Below, piece by piece: positions 52,709 to 62,100 of a DNA stretch of 64,000 nt. Position 1 is the stretch's first letter, and each line of letters opens with the position of its first letter. Position numbers and translations under genes: made by a program. The stretch comes from CAYUYV01 sp964522525 (GTDB lineage Bacteria; Pseudomonadota; Alphaproteobacteria; JAJFIK01): assembly GCA_964522525.1 (NCBI GenBank), contig CAZFWG010000005.1:29980-93979 (forward strand). Direction: 5' to 3'. Under the pieces are notes generated by a model. It was not told the origin of the DNA. It searched no databases and was given only the letters and a program-made list of their open reading frames with translations.

Positions 52709-53851
52709 ATGACCGATGTCTATATTGTCGGTGCGGGAATTCATCCCTTTGGCCGCCACGACATATCGGGACTGGCCCAAGGCGTGTTTGCCGCCCGCCA
52801 AGCGCTGAGCGATGCGGGGGCGGACTGGAAAGAGATGGAGTTCGCCTTTGGCGGGTCGTCGGCCGCCGGCAACGCGGACAGCATGCTGCCGGAACTCGGC
52901 CTGACAGGCGTCCAGTTCATCAATGTGGCAAACGGCTGCGCCACCGGTGGATCGGCTCTTTTGTCCGGATACTGGGCCATCAAATCCGGTGAGTTCGACA
53001 TCGGGATGGTCGTGGGTTTCGACAAACATCCCCGGGGGGCCTTCAATCCAGACCCCGAGGACTGGGGACTGCCGAGATGGTACGGCGAGACGGGGCTCAT
53101 GCTCACCACCCAATTCTTCGGCATGAAGATCAAACGGTATATGGAGCTTTACGGCGTTACGCCGGAGACCTTGGCGCTCGTTGCCGAAAAGGCGTTCCAG
53201 AACGGCGCCCTGACGCCCCATGCCTGGCGCCGGCAACCGATGGACGCCGCGACGATCCTGTCCAGTCCGTTGATCAATGATCCCCTGACGAAATATATGT
53301 TCTGCTCCCCGGCAGAAGGGGGCGCGGCCCTCATCCTGGCCAGTGAAGCCAAGGCACGGGCACTGGGCGCTGAACGTGTGCGCATTCGCGGGGCGGCGGT
53401 GCGCACCCGCCCGGCTGGTTCCTTCGAGGTCTTTGCGCCCGCCCTTGATGTGCAGCGCGGTCCGAGCCCGACGCAGCTCGCGTCGAAAGCTGCCTATGAA
53501 ATGGCCGGTGCCGGCCCAGAAGACATGGATCTTGCCCAACTTCAAGATACGGAATCAGGCGCCGAGATCATGCATATGGCGGAGAATGGTTTCTGTGCCG
53601 ATGGGGAGCAGGAACGGATGCTCCACAACGGCGAGACCCGCCTCAAGGGCCGCCTGCCCGTCAATACGGATGGCGGATGCCTCGCCTGCGGCGAGCCCAT
53701 CGGCGCGTCCGGTTTGCGGCAGGTCTATGAGAATGTGGTGCAGTTGCGCGGGCAAGCCGGCGAACGCCAGGTTCAGGGGTCGCCACGGCTCGCCTATAGC
53801 CAGGTTTATGGTGCTCCCGGATTATCGGGCGTGGTCATCGTGGAACGATAA
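52709..53851 (+). CDS. Thiolase-like lipid-transfer protein (Ltp/SCP-x family)
   Basis: A 380-residue thiolase-superfamily enzyme. The usual nucleophile region is NVANGCATGGSAL (C77), and the C-terminal loop reads DGGCLACGEPIGASGLRQV, where classical thiolases have GHP; the glutamate in place of histidine points to a lipid-transfer/aldolase type instead of a true thiolase. With the preceding DUF35-like gene it resembles the Ltp2-DUF35 aldolase that releases acyl-CoA side chains from a beta-hydroxyacyl-CoA. A thiolytic role remains possible. Confidence 0.85.
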   Translation: MTDVYIVGAGIHPFGRHDISGLAQGVFAARQALSDAGADWKEMEFAFGGSSAAGNADSMLPELGLTGVQFINVANGCATGGSALLSGYWAIKSGEFDIGMVVGFDKHPRGAFNPDPEDWGLPRWYGETGLMLTTQFFGMKIKRYMELYGVTPETLALVAEKAFQNGALTPHAWRRQPMDAATILSSPLINDPLTKYMFCSPAEGGAALILASEAKARALGAERVRIRGAAVRTRPAGSFEVFAPALDVQRGPSPTQLASKAAYEMAGAGPEDMDLAQLQDTESGAEIMHMAENGFCADGEQERMLHNGETRLKGRLPVNTDGGCLACGEPIGASGLRQVYENVVQLRGQAGERQVQGSPRLAYSQVYGAPGLSGVVIVER

Positions 53852-53877
53852 GAAGCCTGCGAACAGAAGGGCACACG

Positions 53878-53914
53878 GACCGTCGCGCGGGACATGACAG
53901 CCCACGCGACGGTC
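53878..53914. terminator. Long hairpin between convergent genes
   Basis: GACCGTCGCGCGGG and CCCACGCGACGGTC pair over 14 bp with one mismatch around a 9-base loop. It separates the thiolase-like and Rieske genes. No T tract. Confidence 0.7.
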
Positions 53915-53924
53915 GACCCCGCGA

Positions 53925-55361
53925 TCAAGCGTCCAGATATTTGTCCAGGGTTTCGTGGAACTGGCGGATGCGCATTTCCTGATAGTTGCCAAGCTCCACC
54001 CGCTTGTTCTGGGACGCTTTCATCCCTTCCTGCACATAGGGCAGATTGGCCATGTCCTGGTCAAAAACCGTTGCGAGGCCTGATCCGATCAAATGGGCTG
54101 CGGAGGCGAAAGCCTGATCCTCCGGGATCAGATGCATGGGCGGTGCCTTCGGCATCGGCTGGCCATGGGGGTTGCGCATCAGGATGCGGACCTCCATCAG
54201 ACAGTGATCCACATCCCGCCACGGCCGCCAGCGATAGACGATGTTCGGGATGAAACCGCCCCATGGTGAGAAATTGGGGAAGATGTTGTAGGTGAAATTG
54301 TCCGTCACTTCCGTATCGGACACGTCGGAAAAGTCATAGCCGGAGTTTTTCTGGAAGGTCTGGCGATTGGCCTCCGCGGTCACCTTCCGTGCCAGGACCG
54401 GATCGTCGGCGCTGACCCCTTCTGGCAAAATGGATTGTTCCGCAAAACGACTGCCCACCCGGCGGCTCGGCGTTCCTTCGCTGCCGTCTTTCTCGGTCGC
54501 GAAGACCCCCATCTTTTCAAGAATAAACTCTTGATCGTGCATATGGGCGATATGCGGCGAGAGCACAGCCGAGGGCGTGATCGCCCGATTCATGTGATCG
54601 CCGTAGACGTCATAACGCGTGTTCGCATCACCGGTGAAGCCGAGGATCTGAGGGTGCGTGACGATGGAGTGCCACGCCTCCATGAACGCTTCGGCCGTGG
54701 CTTTCCAGTTGGCCGGGATCACACGGCCGATCCAGGCTGCGGTATAACACTGGTCGAGCGCCCAGCGATCATAGTGACTGACCGCTGGCCCCGCCCATTC
54801 CCGGAACGGTTCGATGTCCTGTCTTTCCGAGACCATGATGAAGCCCTGCCAGCGGTCAACCCGCAATTCCGGCAGTGCCATGTCCTTCTGATCGAGATGC
54901 TTGAAGTCCCACGCGCAGGGAATTTCTTTCAGTGTGCCATCGTTATTCCATGTAAAGCCATGGAAGGGACATTTCAGATCCGGGGAATATCCGGATCTGT
55001 CCTTCAGTTTCCGCCCCCGGTGCAGGCACACATTATGAAAGGCGCGCACGCCGCCATCATCCTGACGGACAAGGACATAGGACCGGCCGGCATTCTCATA
55101 GACGACCTTGTCGCCCGGATCCTGCATGTCCTCTTCCCGCGCCGCGAATTGCCAGACATTGGGCCACAGCTTTTCCGCTTCCCGCTTGGCGAAAGCCTCG
55201 GACGTATAGCGCTCGGTGGACAGGGGCGTGTCAGCGAATTCCCGGGTCGTTTCTTCCCGCAGGAATTCGGGAACCTCCCGCGTATCGAGATCAAGCAGAT
55301 CGGTGTAACTCATCCCCGGACAGCGGTCGTCGCGTGTTTGGTTTGGTGTGGTTTTCGCCAT
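53925..55361 (-). CDS. Rieske non-heme iron oxygenase, alpha subunit
   Basis: A 478-residue ring-hydroxylating-type oxygenase. The ATG at 55361 has GGGAGGG upstream; a TTG at 55376 is less likely. The Rieske cluster ligands are C112-L-H114 and C131-P-F-H134. The catalytic domain has NWKATAEAFMEAWHSIVTHP, giving the two histidines of the 2-His-1-carboxylate site. It should hydroxylate an aromatic or alicyclic substrate using electrons from a reductase not encoded nearby, and no beta subunit is present, as in homo-oligomeric enzymes. Motif copy 5 is 60 bp upstream. Confidence 0.93.
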   Translation of the reverse strand: MAKTTPNQTRDDRCPGMSYTDLLDLDTREVPEFLREETTREFADTPLSTERYTSEAFAKREAEKLWPNVWQFAAREEDMQDPGDKVVYENAGRSYVLVRQDDGGVRAFHNVCLHRGRKLKDRSGYSPDLKCPFHGFTWNNDGTLKEIPCAWDFKHLDQKDMALPELRVDRWQGFIMVSERQDIEPFREWAGPAVSHYDRWALDQCYTAAWIGRVIPANWKATAEAFMEAWHSIVTHPQILGFTGDANTRYDVYGDHMNRAITPSAVLSPHIAHMHDQEFILEKMGVFATEKDGSEGTPSRRVGSRFAEQSILPEGVSADDPVLARKVTAEANRQTFQKNSGYDFSDVSDTEVTDNFTYNIFPNFSPWGGFIPNIVYRWRPWRDVDHCLMEVRILMRNPHGQPMPKAPPMHLIPEDQAFASAAHLIGSGLATVFDQDMANLPYVQEGMKASQNKRVELGNYQEMRIRQFHETLDKYLDA

Positions 55362-55420
55362 GACACCCTCCCTCAATCGTCAAAAAACCAGAACTTGAGT
55401 ATGCCATGCTCAAAAAATCC

Positions 55421-55436
55421 AGCAAGCATGCTTGTT
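55421..55436. promoter_or_regulatory. Island operator-like motif, copy 5
   Basis: On the minus strand AACAAGCATGCTTGCT, containing the perfect 12-bp palindrome CAAGCATGCTTG. It lies 60 bp before the Rieske oxygenase start. Confidence 0.6.
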
Positions 55437-55521
55437 TTTTGACAGGAAGGCTCGGGAGCTGTTGGCGCGAGCCACGTGGACGCGGATCGCTTTGAACCCC
55501 TGCCCTTTTAGGTGGTAAAGA

Positions 55522-55548
55522 GCCGCCCTTTCGGCTTCTTCGGGCGGC
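55522..55548 (-). terminator. Hairpin downstream of the RTX/LamG gene
   Basis: GCCGCCC and GGGCGGC form a 7-bp stem about 110 bp beyond the RTX gene stop, between it and the Rieske promoter. The tail is only weakly T-rich (CTCTTTACC). Confidence 0.4.
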
Positions 55549-55658
55549 CTGCTGAGATCATTTGTCTCGCTGCGATCATGGCGAAGCATCGCAGCAGATC
55601 CCGAACACTTTTCGGGGATTGATCGTTTCTTTGTGAGACCATCGGAGGTCAGACGTGT

Positions 55659-58412
55659 TCAGCCGCTGAGGTCATCCAAACTGTCCGTCCACTCCACGAC
55701 CGTGAAAGGGTCAAACACCGGCGCGGCCTCGGCGGAAACGGCCCCCACGGCATCCCCCTCGATCTGGCGGGCAAGGATCCGAAAATCCTCAATGGTTCCG
55801 TCTAGATGATGTTTGACGAAGCCTTGGGTTCCTGAGCGGATATGTGCGGCCGAGGCTCCAAGGACGATGTCCTCTTCGTTTTCCAGCCAATCGATCCGCA
55901 CCGTGGATGACGCCACTTCTCTCCCGTCAAGAAAGAGACGCACACCATCTTCCCCGAACGTGAAGGCGATATCGTAGCTTTGCCCGGCCTTGATCACCCC
56001 ACGATCGGTTTCGAGATGGATGTCATCACGGGTGCGCGCGGTCTGCTCCAGCCGGAGCACGAGTTGACCGTCCTTTTCGACATAAAGCGAGGTATGCCCC
56101 TTATCCTCGGAACGGGACGATGCTTTCGAAAACAGGAAGCTTCGATGATTGAGGAGGCTGTCGATTTCGACGGATAGCGAGACCGTTCCCGACGAGAGGG
56201 TCAACGCGTCCTGGTGGTCGATCACATGGTCCGCGAGAACGAAGCCATTATCCCGCCAGTCCATGAAGCCATTGCCGAGATGTTCGGTCGTTTCAGCCTG
56301 ACGCAATACGGCTCCATGATCCAGCAAGGCGTCCTGGCTCAAACCTTCACGCCTCACCACATAGTCGAGACGAATGGAATGCATGATCCTGCCCTCATCG
56401 TCCCGGTCCAGAATGAAAATCAGATCCCTGTCCGCAATGAGGAGATCCGTGTCGGGATTGCCATCCTCGGCCAAGATACGCGCCGCCGCATAGAAGTCGT
56501 CGGCCGTGCTCAACAGAAACTCCACAGTGCCGGCCTCGAAGGTCAAGGTGTCGGCATCCGCAACATCACTTCTGTTGACGGAGAAATTGGCAACAATGTC
56601 ATTCCCGCCTTGCCCCAGGTGGATGGTGTCCCTGCCGAGTTTGCTGCGGATATCGTTGTCTTTGGCGTTTCCCACAATCAGGTCATCGCCCGCCGACGCG
56701 ATGTCCACGTTCTCGATATCCATGAGCTGGGCACTGAGACCGATATCGGCGGCGTGGAGAAGGCCTTCGGTCAAGTCGATCCTCACAGTGGTCTTACCGA
56801 GGATCGTATCGCCCAGAGCCAGGAACTCCCTGTCAAAACCGTTGGCCGAACTGTTCTCTCGGCCGCCGTGATAGAACAGATCACCCATGCCGACGAGAAA
56901 ATCGTCATCGCCGTCACCACCGAAGAGAATGTCATGACCGTCGCCACCCTCCAGGGTGTCGTCACCGCTTCCTCCGTAAACGGTATCGTCTCCATCACCG
57001 CCGGAAAGGCGATCACCGTCCGCGCCGCCATGTAAGAGATCGTTCCCGCTCATCCCTTTCAAACGATCGAACCCGTCATTGCCGTTGATGACATCATCCC
57101 CGGTGGCACCATTCAGATGATCGTCGCCCTGCCCACCGAACAGCGTGTCATCGCCCGCCCCACCGAGAATGGTATCGTCCCCCGCCCCGCCGTCGAGAAA
57201 ATCATCGCCGCGATTCCCGTCAAGAATGTCGTCCCCGCCAAGCCCCAGCAGGGTGTCATCGCCGGCGCCGCCGGTCAGCGTATTCGCCTCCCCATCGCCG
57301 ACAATAAGTTCATCCTCGTTCGCATCCTCACCGGCCAGGGCCGCCCAGGCTGCCAAGAAGTCATCGTAACTTCCGGAACCAGGCGCACTCCAATCCGGCG
57401 GCGCGGTTTGCGAGGACGTCCTCGGTTCCACCCCTTCCGCTGGCGGATCTTCCTGTTGCGGGCCTTGTGCGTCTTCGTCCGCACCGCTCCCAACGGCTCC
57501 CTGCCCGCCCTCGGCCGGTCGCGCCCGGCTCCCCACCGCAAATTCGGTGATCCCCGTCAGGATCTCGATGGCTTCGGCTGTCAGTTCACCCCTTGATTTG
57601 ACGATGCCCCGATCCGTAGGCGTCTCTAGCGGGATGGCAGAATGAAGGACCAGGCCATGCTCAGAATTTTCGAGCGGCGTGGTGTTGACTCCCAAATCGA
57701 TTAGGCGAGCCTGAAAGTGTGTTTCCACAAGCTGTTGGGCGAGTTCATGCACCAGGGCCTGGTCCGAAGACTGATCCGGCGTGCCGTGCTCATCTCCATC
57801 GCCCCCAGCACCAGCCCGCGCGATGGCGGTCGATGCGATGAAGGCAACCCCCATCTGGAGACCCTGCAGGACATAGTCGGCGATTGGTTTTTCACGTCCG
57901 GCCACCGGTTTCGACACCAGACATCTGGACAAGGCGGATTCGGGGACCATCTGCTTGTCGACCGTCTGGATACGGCGCGCATGGGCCGCTTTGCTCTCCC
58001 AGAGAGCCCACAAGGCACCGGCCATAATGCCGATGGTCGAGCGACCCACATGTCGAAAATACTGTGCCAGCGTCTCCCGAACCCATGGTTCGTCCACATA
58101 TTGCGCATTTCCTTGGGTGATCTTTGAAAGCGCCTCGGCAAGCGTCCGACCACTGTATCTCAGATCAAGCGTGGGAAAATCAACGATCACCTGGTCGTCC
58201 AGTCGCACGAAATGCGCGATGACGTCATCACTCTTTTGACAGATGAAACTTGCCCAGGGTGCATCGTGGTCGGAGTAACCCCAGTCGATGTCGAGATCTC
58301 CGAAAAGGTCGCTGAGGATCGTGAAACTGCGCAGCACCTGGGCGCGTTCCTCGGAAGTCCAGGATCGATCCCTCCGCCCTTCCGCCAAGTCTAGGAGCCG
58401 TAAACGGGTCAT
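55659..58412 (-). CDS. RTX calcium-binding protein with C-terminal LamG-like domain
   Basis: A 917-residue protein without a classic signal peptide. Residues 1-300 are of unknown type with one hydrophobic segment (STIGIMAGALWALW) and charged linkers rich in Gly, Glu and Gln; then about 14 nonapeptide repeats of GGxGxDxxx type (for example LTGGAGDDTLLGLGGDD, encoded near 56.9-57.3 kb). A region with beta-roll flanks follows (LSAQLMDIENVDIASAGDD), and a concanavalin/LamG-like domain closes the protein (GQLVLRLEQTARTRDDIHLE, VRLFLDGREVASS). Secretion by a type I system is usual for such proteins; no such exporter is in the window. It is 15 bp downstream of an XRE gene. Confidence 0.85.
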   Translation of the reverse strand: MTRLRLLDLAEGRRDRSWTSEERAQVLRSFTILSDLFGDLDIDWGYSDHDAPWASFICQKSDDVIAHFVRLDDQVIVDFPTLDLRYSGRTLAEALSKITQGNAQYVDEPWVRETLAQYFRHVGRSTIGIMAGALWALWESKAAHARRIQTVDKQMVPESALSRCLVSKPVAGREKPIADYVLQGLQMGVAFIASTAIARAGAGGDGDEHGTPDQSSDQALVHELAQQLVETHFQARLIDLGVNTTPLENSEHGLVLHSAIPLETPTDRGIVKSRGELTAEAIEILTGITEFAVGSRARPAEGGQGAVGSGADEDAQGPQQEDPPAEGVEPRTSSQTAPPDWSAPGSGSYDDFLAAWAALAGEDANEDELIVGDGEANTLTGGAGDDTLLGLGGDDILDGNRGDDFLDGGAGDDTILGGAGDDTLFGGQGDDHLNGATGDDVINGNDGFDRLKGMSGNDLLHGGADGDRLSGGDGDDTVYGGSGDDTLEGGDGHDILFGGDGDDDFLVGMGDLFYHGGRENSSANGFDREFLALGDTILGKTTVRIDLTEGLLHAADIGLSAQLMDIENVDIASAGDDLIVGNAKDNDIRSKLGRDTIHLGQGGNDIVANFSVNRSDVADADTLTFEAGTVEFLLSTADDFYAAARILAEDGNPDTDLLIADRDLIFILDRDDEGRIMHSIRLDYVVRREGLSQDALLDHGAVLRQAETTEHLGNGFMDWRDNGFVLADHVIDHQDALTLSSGTVSLSVEIDSLLNHRSFLFSKASSRSEDKGHTSLYVEKDGQLVLRLEQTARTRDDIHLETDRGVIKAGQSYDIAFTFGEDGVRLFLDGREVASSTVRIDWLENEEDIVLGASAAHIRSGTQGFVKHHLDGTIEDFRILARQIEGDAVGAVSAEAAPVFDPFTVVEWTDSLDDLSG

Positions 58413-58427
58413 GGCGTTACCTGGACA

Positions 58428-58781
58428 TCATGTTCGATCTTTAAGGGACTCATAGGACTCGATATCGAAGTCGCCAAAGCAGTCAGAGTCCAATAGGTCG
58501 AACAGGCCCGGCTCCAAATGCTTCAGAATCAGGATCGCGAACACGGTTCGGTCCATTTGAAGCTGATCTGCCCACTGACCGTAAAGCGGCTGGGGAATCC
58601 GCCCTGAGCCGGCTTCCACTTGGGACACGGCCGTATGATAAGAAAGCCCCAGATTCTTGGCCAATTGCGCCTGGGAAAGACCGGCCTTTTCCCTCAGGCT
58701 CTTGAGCAACCGCCCGAGACTTCTTTTGAGCTGCTTCGACTCATCCTGCCGTTTTTCCAACGGCGCCAAGGCCTCAGGCAT
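58428..58781 (-). CDS. XRE-family helix-turn-helix regulator
   Basis: A 117-residue protein. ATG 58781 has GAGGG upstream; a TTG two codons earlier is weaker. The HTH_3 domain reads LKSLREKAGLSQAQLAKNLG then LSYHTAVSQVEAGSGRIPQP, followed by LYGQWADQLQMDRTVFAILI and an acidic tail. It directly precedes the RTX/LamG gene and is probably co-transcribed; it could act on its own promoter. Confidence 0.88.
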   Translation of the reverse strand: MPEALAPLEKRQDESKQLKRSLGRLLKSLREKAGLSQAQLAKNLGLSYHTAVSQVEAGSGRIPQPLYGQWADQLQMDRTVFAILILKHLEPGLFDLLDSDCFGDFDIESYESLKDRT

Positions 58782-59184
58782 GTTCAACCCTCAGTATCGA
58801 TCCCTTCGCCGATGGCATCGCCACGGCCCCGGAGGCTCCACGATCTCACAGGCCTCGAATGGACCCCGTTCCAATCGTCTTTGCCCCTCGGATACAGGGT
58901 GATCCAAGCCAGCGTGATCCTAGCATGCCAGCCAAGCCGCCCCAGTGACAAAAGAGTAATTAGCAGGAACTTGTAAGCAATGCTAGCCCTTTCGTCGGCC
59001 CTACTAGTTTTTAAGAAGCTGACGGGCGCGCCGTCACCTGTCGCACCCTCGGGCACACCCTCCCGAGACTGCAGCGGCCTGGAGACTGGGAAACGGGTCG
59101 ATATCGAGCGTTCACGTCGCGCGGCAAGCCGGCGCCCCCTATGGGGAGGACCAAAATCCTCCCGGAGCTTTGGAGCACAGCACC
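58782..59184. other. Intergenic region, XRE gene and G8 protein gene
   Basis: About 400 bp between divergent units. It is locally AT-richer near 58940-59010. I see no gene and no certain promoter. Confidence 0.45.
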
Positions 59185-62100
59185 ATGCACAGCATGCACG
59201 GATCGGACACGGAAATGGCGACGGACCACGGAACCATGCACGGCACCCACGGACCGTCTATGGACCCAATGATGATGCCCCAGGAACAAGTCGTTCTTTG
59301 GTCTCAAGCGGAAGCCTGGTTGGGCCGCGTCCCCCAAGCCGGCGAAGATGTGATCATTCCGGAAGGTTTGCGCGTGGTCCTGGATCAGGAGCCTCCCGCC
59401 CTCGGCACCCTCGCGGTCCACGGCACCCTGGCTTTCGCCGACACGGCCGACAGAACATTGACAGCGGACAATGTCATTGTCTTTGGCAAGCTCGAGATCG
59501 GCACAGCCGATCAACCTTATCAGCACAAGGCGGAGATTGTGCTGACCGGCGATGGAACCGACCCGGATGTCGTGTTGGCCGACTGGCTGCCCGCCGGGCA
59601 TGGTGACCATGGCGCCCATCACCATCACCTCACGGATCCCGTGCACAGCAAGGCCCTGATCGCCGCGCCGGGCGGGGAAATCTCGCTCCATGGTGCCCGC
59701 ACCGACGGCTGGACCCAATTGGGTGCCACCGCGGAAGCGGGCGATACCGTCATTGAGCTGAAGGATACACCGGAAGGTTGGCAGGTCGGTGACGTCATCG
59801 CCATTGCACCCACAGGCTTCGATGCCTACGAGGTCGAGGAGCGCACGATCACCGCCATCGATCAGGGAATCATTACTCTCGATGCCCCGCTGGACCACGT
59901 CCATTTCGGGCAGGAGGAGGTTCTGCCGGACGGCACCATCCTGGATCAGCGTGCCGAGGTCGCCAATCTGAGCCGCACCATCACCATCAGCGGCAGCGAG
60001 GAAGGGCTCACGTCAATCCAAGGGAGCAAGGGCGACCCTTATGATATCGGCTATGGCGGCCATGTGATGTTCATCGGGGATGCCCAGGTCAATCTGGATG
60101 CGGTCGAATTCACAGGCCTTGGCATCACCGGGGAGCTCGGGCGCTATGCCATTCACTTCCACCATGGCGGTGACCAGACCGACAGCTATGTCAAGGATGT
60201 CTCCGTGCATCATACCCTGCAACGGGGGATCGTGATTCACCAGACGGACAATCTGCTCCTGGAAGGCAATGTCGTCTATGACACTGTCGGCCACCAATAT
60301 TACATTGAAGATGGCGTCGAAACCGGCAACCAATTCCTTGGCAATCTCGCCATGCTGCCCCGGGAGGTGGACCCGGAACATCGTCTTTTCAAGCCGGAAC
60401 AAAGGCCCGACGGCGGCAGCTTCAATGGCCAACATGACGACGATGAACGTTCCTCCGGGTTCTGGATCACAAACACCGCCAATGATTTCATCGGAAACCA
60501 CGTGGCGGGTGTGGGCCATGGCATGGGATACTGGTTCGTCAGTCACGAAACGGATTTCAAACGAAGCCGTGGCGACGACAGGAAATATACCGAGCAGGGA
60601 CTGTTCCAGGACAATGTCGCGCACACGATCGATTTTGACCTTGAAGGTGGCACATCCAATCTCGGCTACGGTCCCCTCTGGAATGGCGTTGCTTTCGACG
60701 TCCATCGGGTGTTCGCCGAGGATGGTTTCGTCATGGAACGGCCGGTTGCCTGGAACGTCTCCAATATTGCCTTTGCGCTGGGCCGGGACACCGACCTTAT
60801 CGAGGGCGGCATCTCCGCCAATGCGCGCGTCCATATGCAGGTCTCGTCCGCAATTGGCGGCGGGGACGTGGTTCTCAGGGACCATACATTCGTCGGCGAC
60901 GCCGCGAGCAGCCCCCATGACGTCAAGGAATTTATCGAAGAGATCACACCCGGTAATTTCGTCGGCCCGGTCGGCTTTTTGAATGTCAGCGGTCGGGAGA
61001 TCGTCGTTGAGGGCGGCGCCGTGTTCGGCGAGGAGCAACTGCAGTCTGTCTCAGCCGAACGAAGCCGTCCGACACGCTTTGTGGAAGGTCAGGACGGACG
61101 CCTGATCGTCGAAGCCGAGCTTCCCAACCATATCCGTGGCGACAGTACGGCGGATCGGATCGAAGGCTTTGGCGGCAATGACAGACTCTATGGTCAGAGT
61201 GGTGATGACACGATCATCGGGGCGGAGGGCAATGACTCCCTGCGCGGCGATGATGGTAATGATATCCTGGTGGGCGGTGCCGGTGCCGATCTTCTGGAAA
61301 GCAAAAAGGGTTCCTCCAGTGGCACGGACATCTATTTCGGCGGCACAGGCGACGACCTGCTCAATTTCTACCGCGTCAAGACGGCCAATACGGTCCTTTT
61401 CCGCCAAGGTGACGGTTCGGACACGGTCAAAGGATATGCAGCAGAGGATGGCGACAGTATCGTCCTTGTCGGATTTTCAAAAGCTGATCTTGATACGGAT
61501 GGCGATGGTGATTTCGACGGGATCGATATCCGCGCCCGCTTGATGCAAGTGGATGATCCCGATCACGGCGACGGGTCGATCCTCGATTTGGGCGGTGGTG
61601 ACTCTATCGGCATTTTCGGCCGCAAAGCTTCGCGCGGCCTTGAGCAAAGCATTCACCTGATCGACCCCGAGGAAGTGACCGGCAGTCTTGCAGAGGCACT
61701 GTCCCTTGACCAAAGCGGCGGTTCCGTTCCGCCCCCACAGGAGGAAGCCGGTACAACGATGCCGCCGCAGCCCGGTCCCGACCCGGTTGGCACGGAAAAC
61801 ACCGACAGACAAATGCCAGGATCTGATCCGACGTCCCCCAACATATCGGGAAGTGAAGAAACCGAAACAGCGGAAAGGGTGGAAGAAAGCCCCGTCGGGA
61901 AGTCTGGCCCCTGTCCCAAGACAGGTGCGGCCGTCTGTCTATGTGAGGAAACGGAAAGTGACGGCGATGACATGTCGGAAGACTTGGTCAGCACTGCACC
62001 AGACGTCGAAAATCAGCTGAGTGATCAGCCGCCAACGGATCAAGTCGATGAGATGTCCGGCATGATGATCGAAGGCAGCCGGAGCGATGACGACATTCTC

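Noticed and set aside
56890..57330. Tandem DNA similarity resembling a repeat array
   Set aside because: It is the coding repeat of RTX nonapeptides with regular 27-base periodicity, not a CRISPR or satellite.
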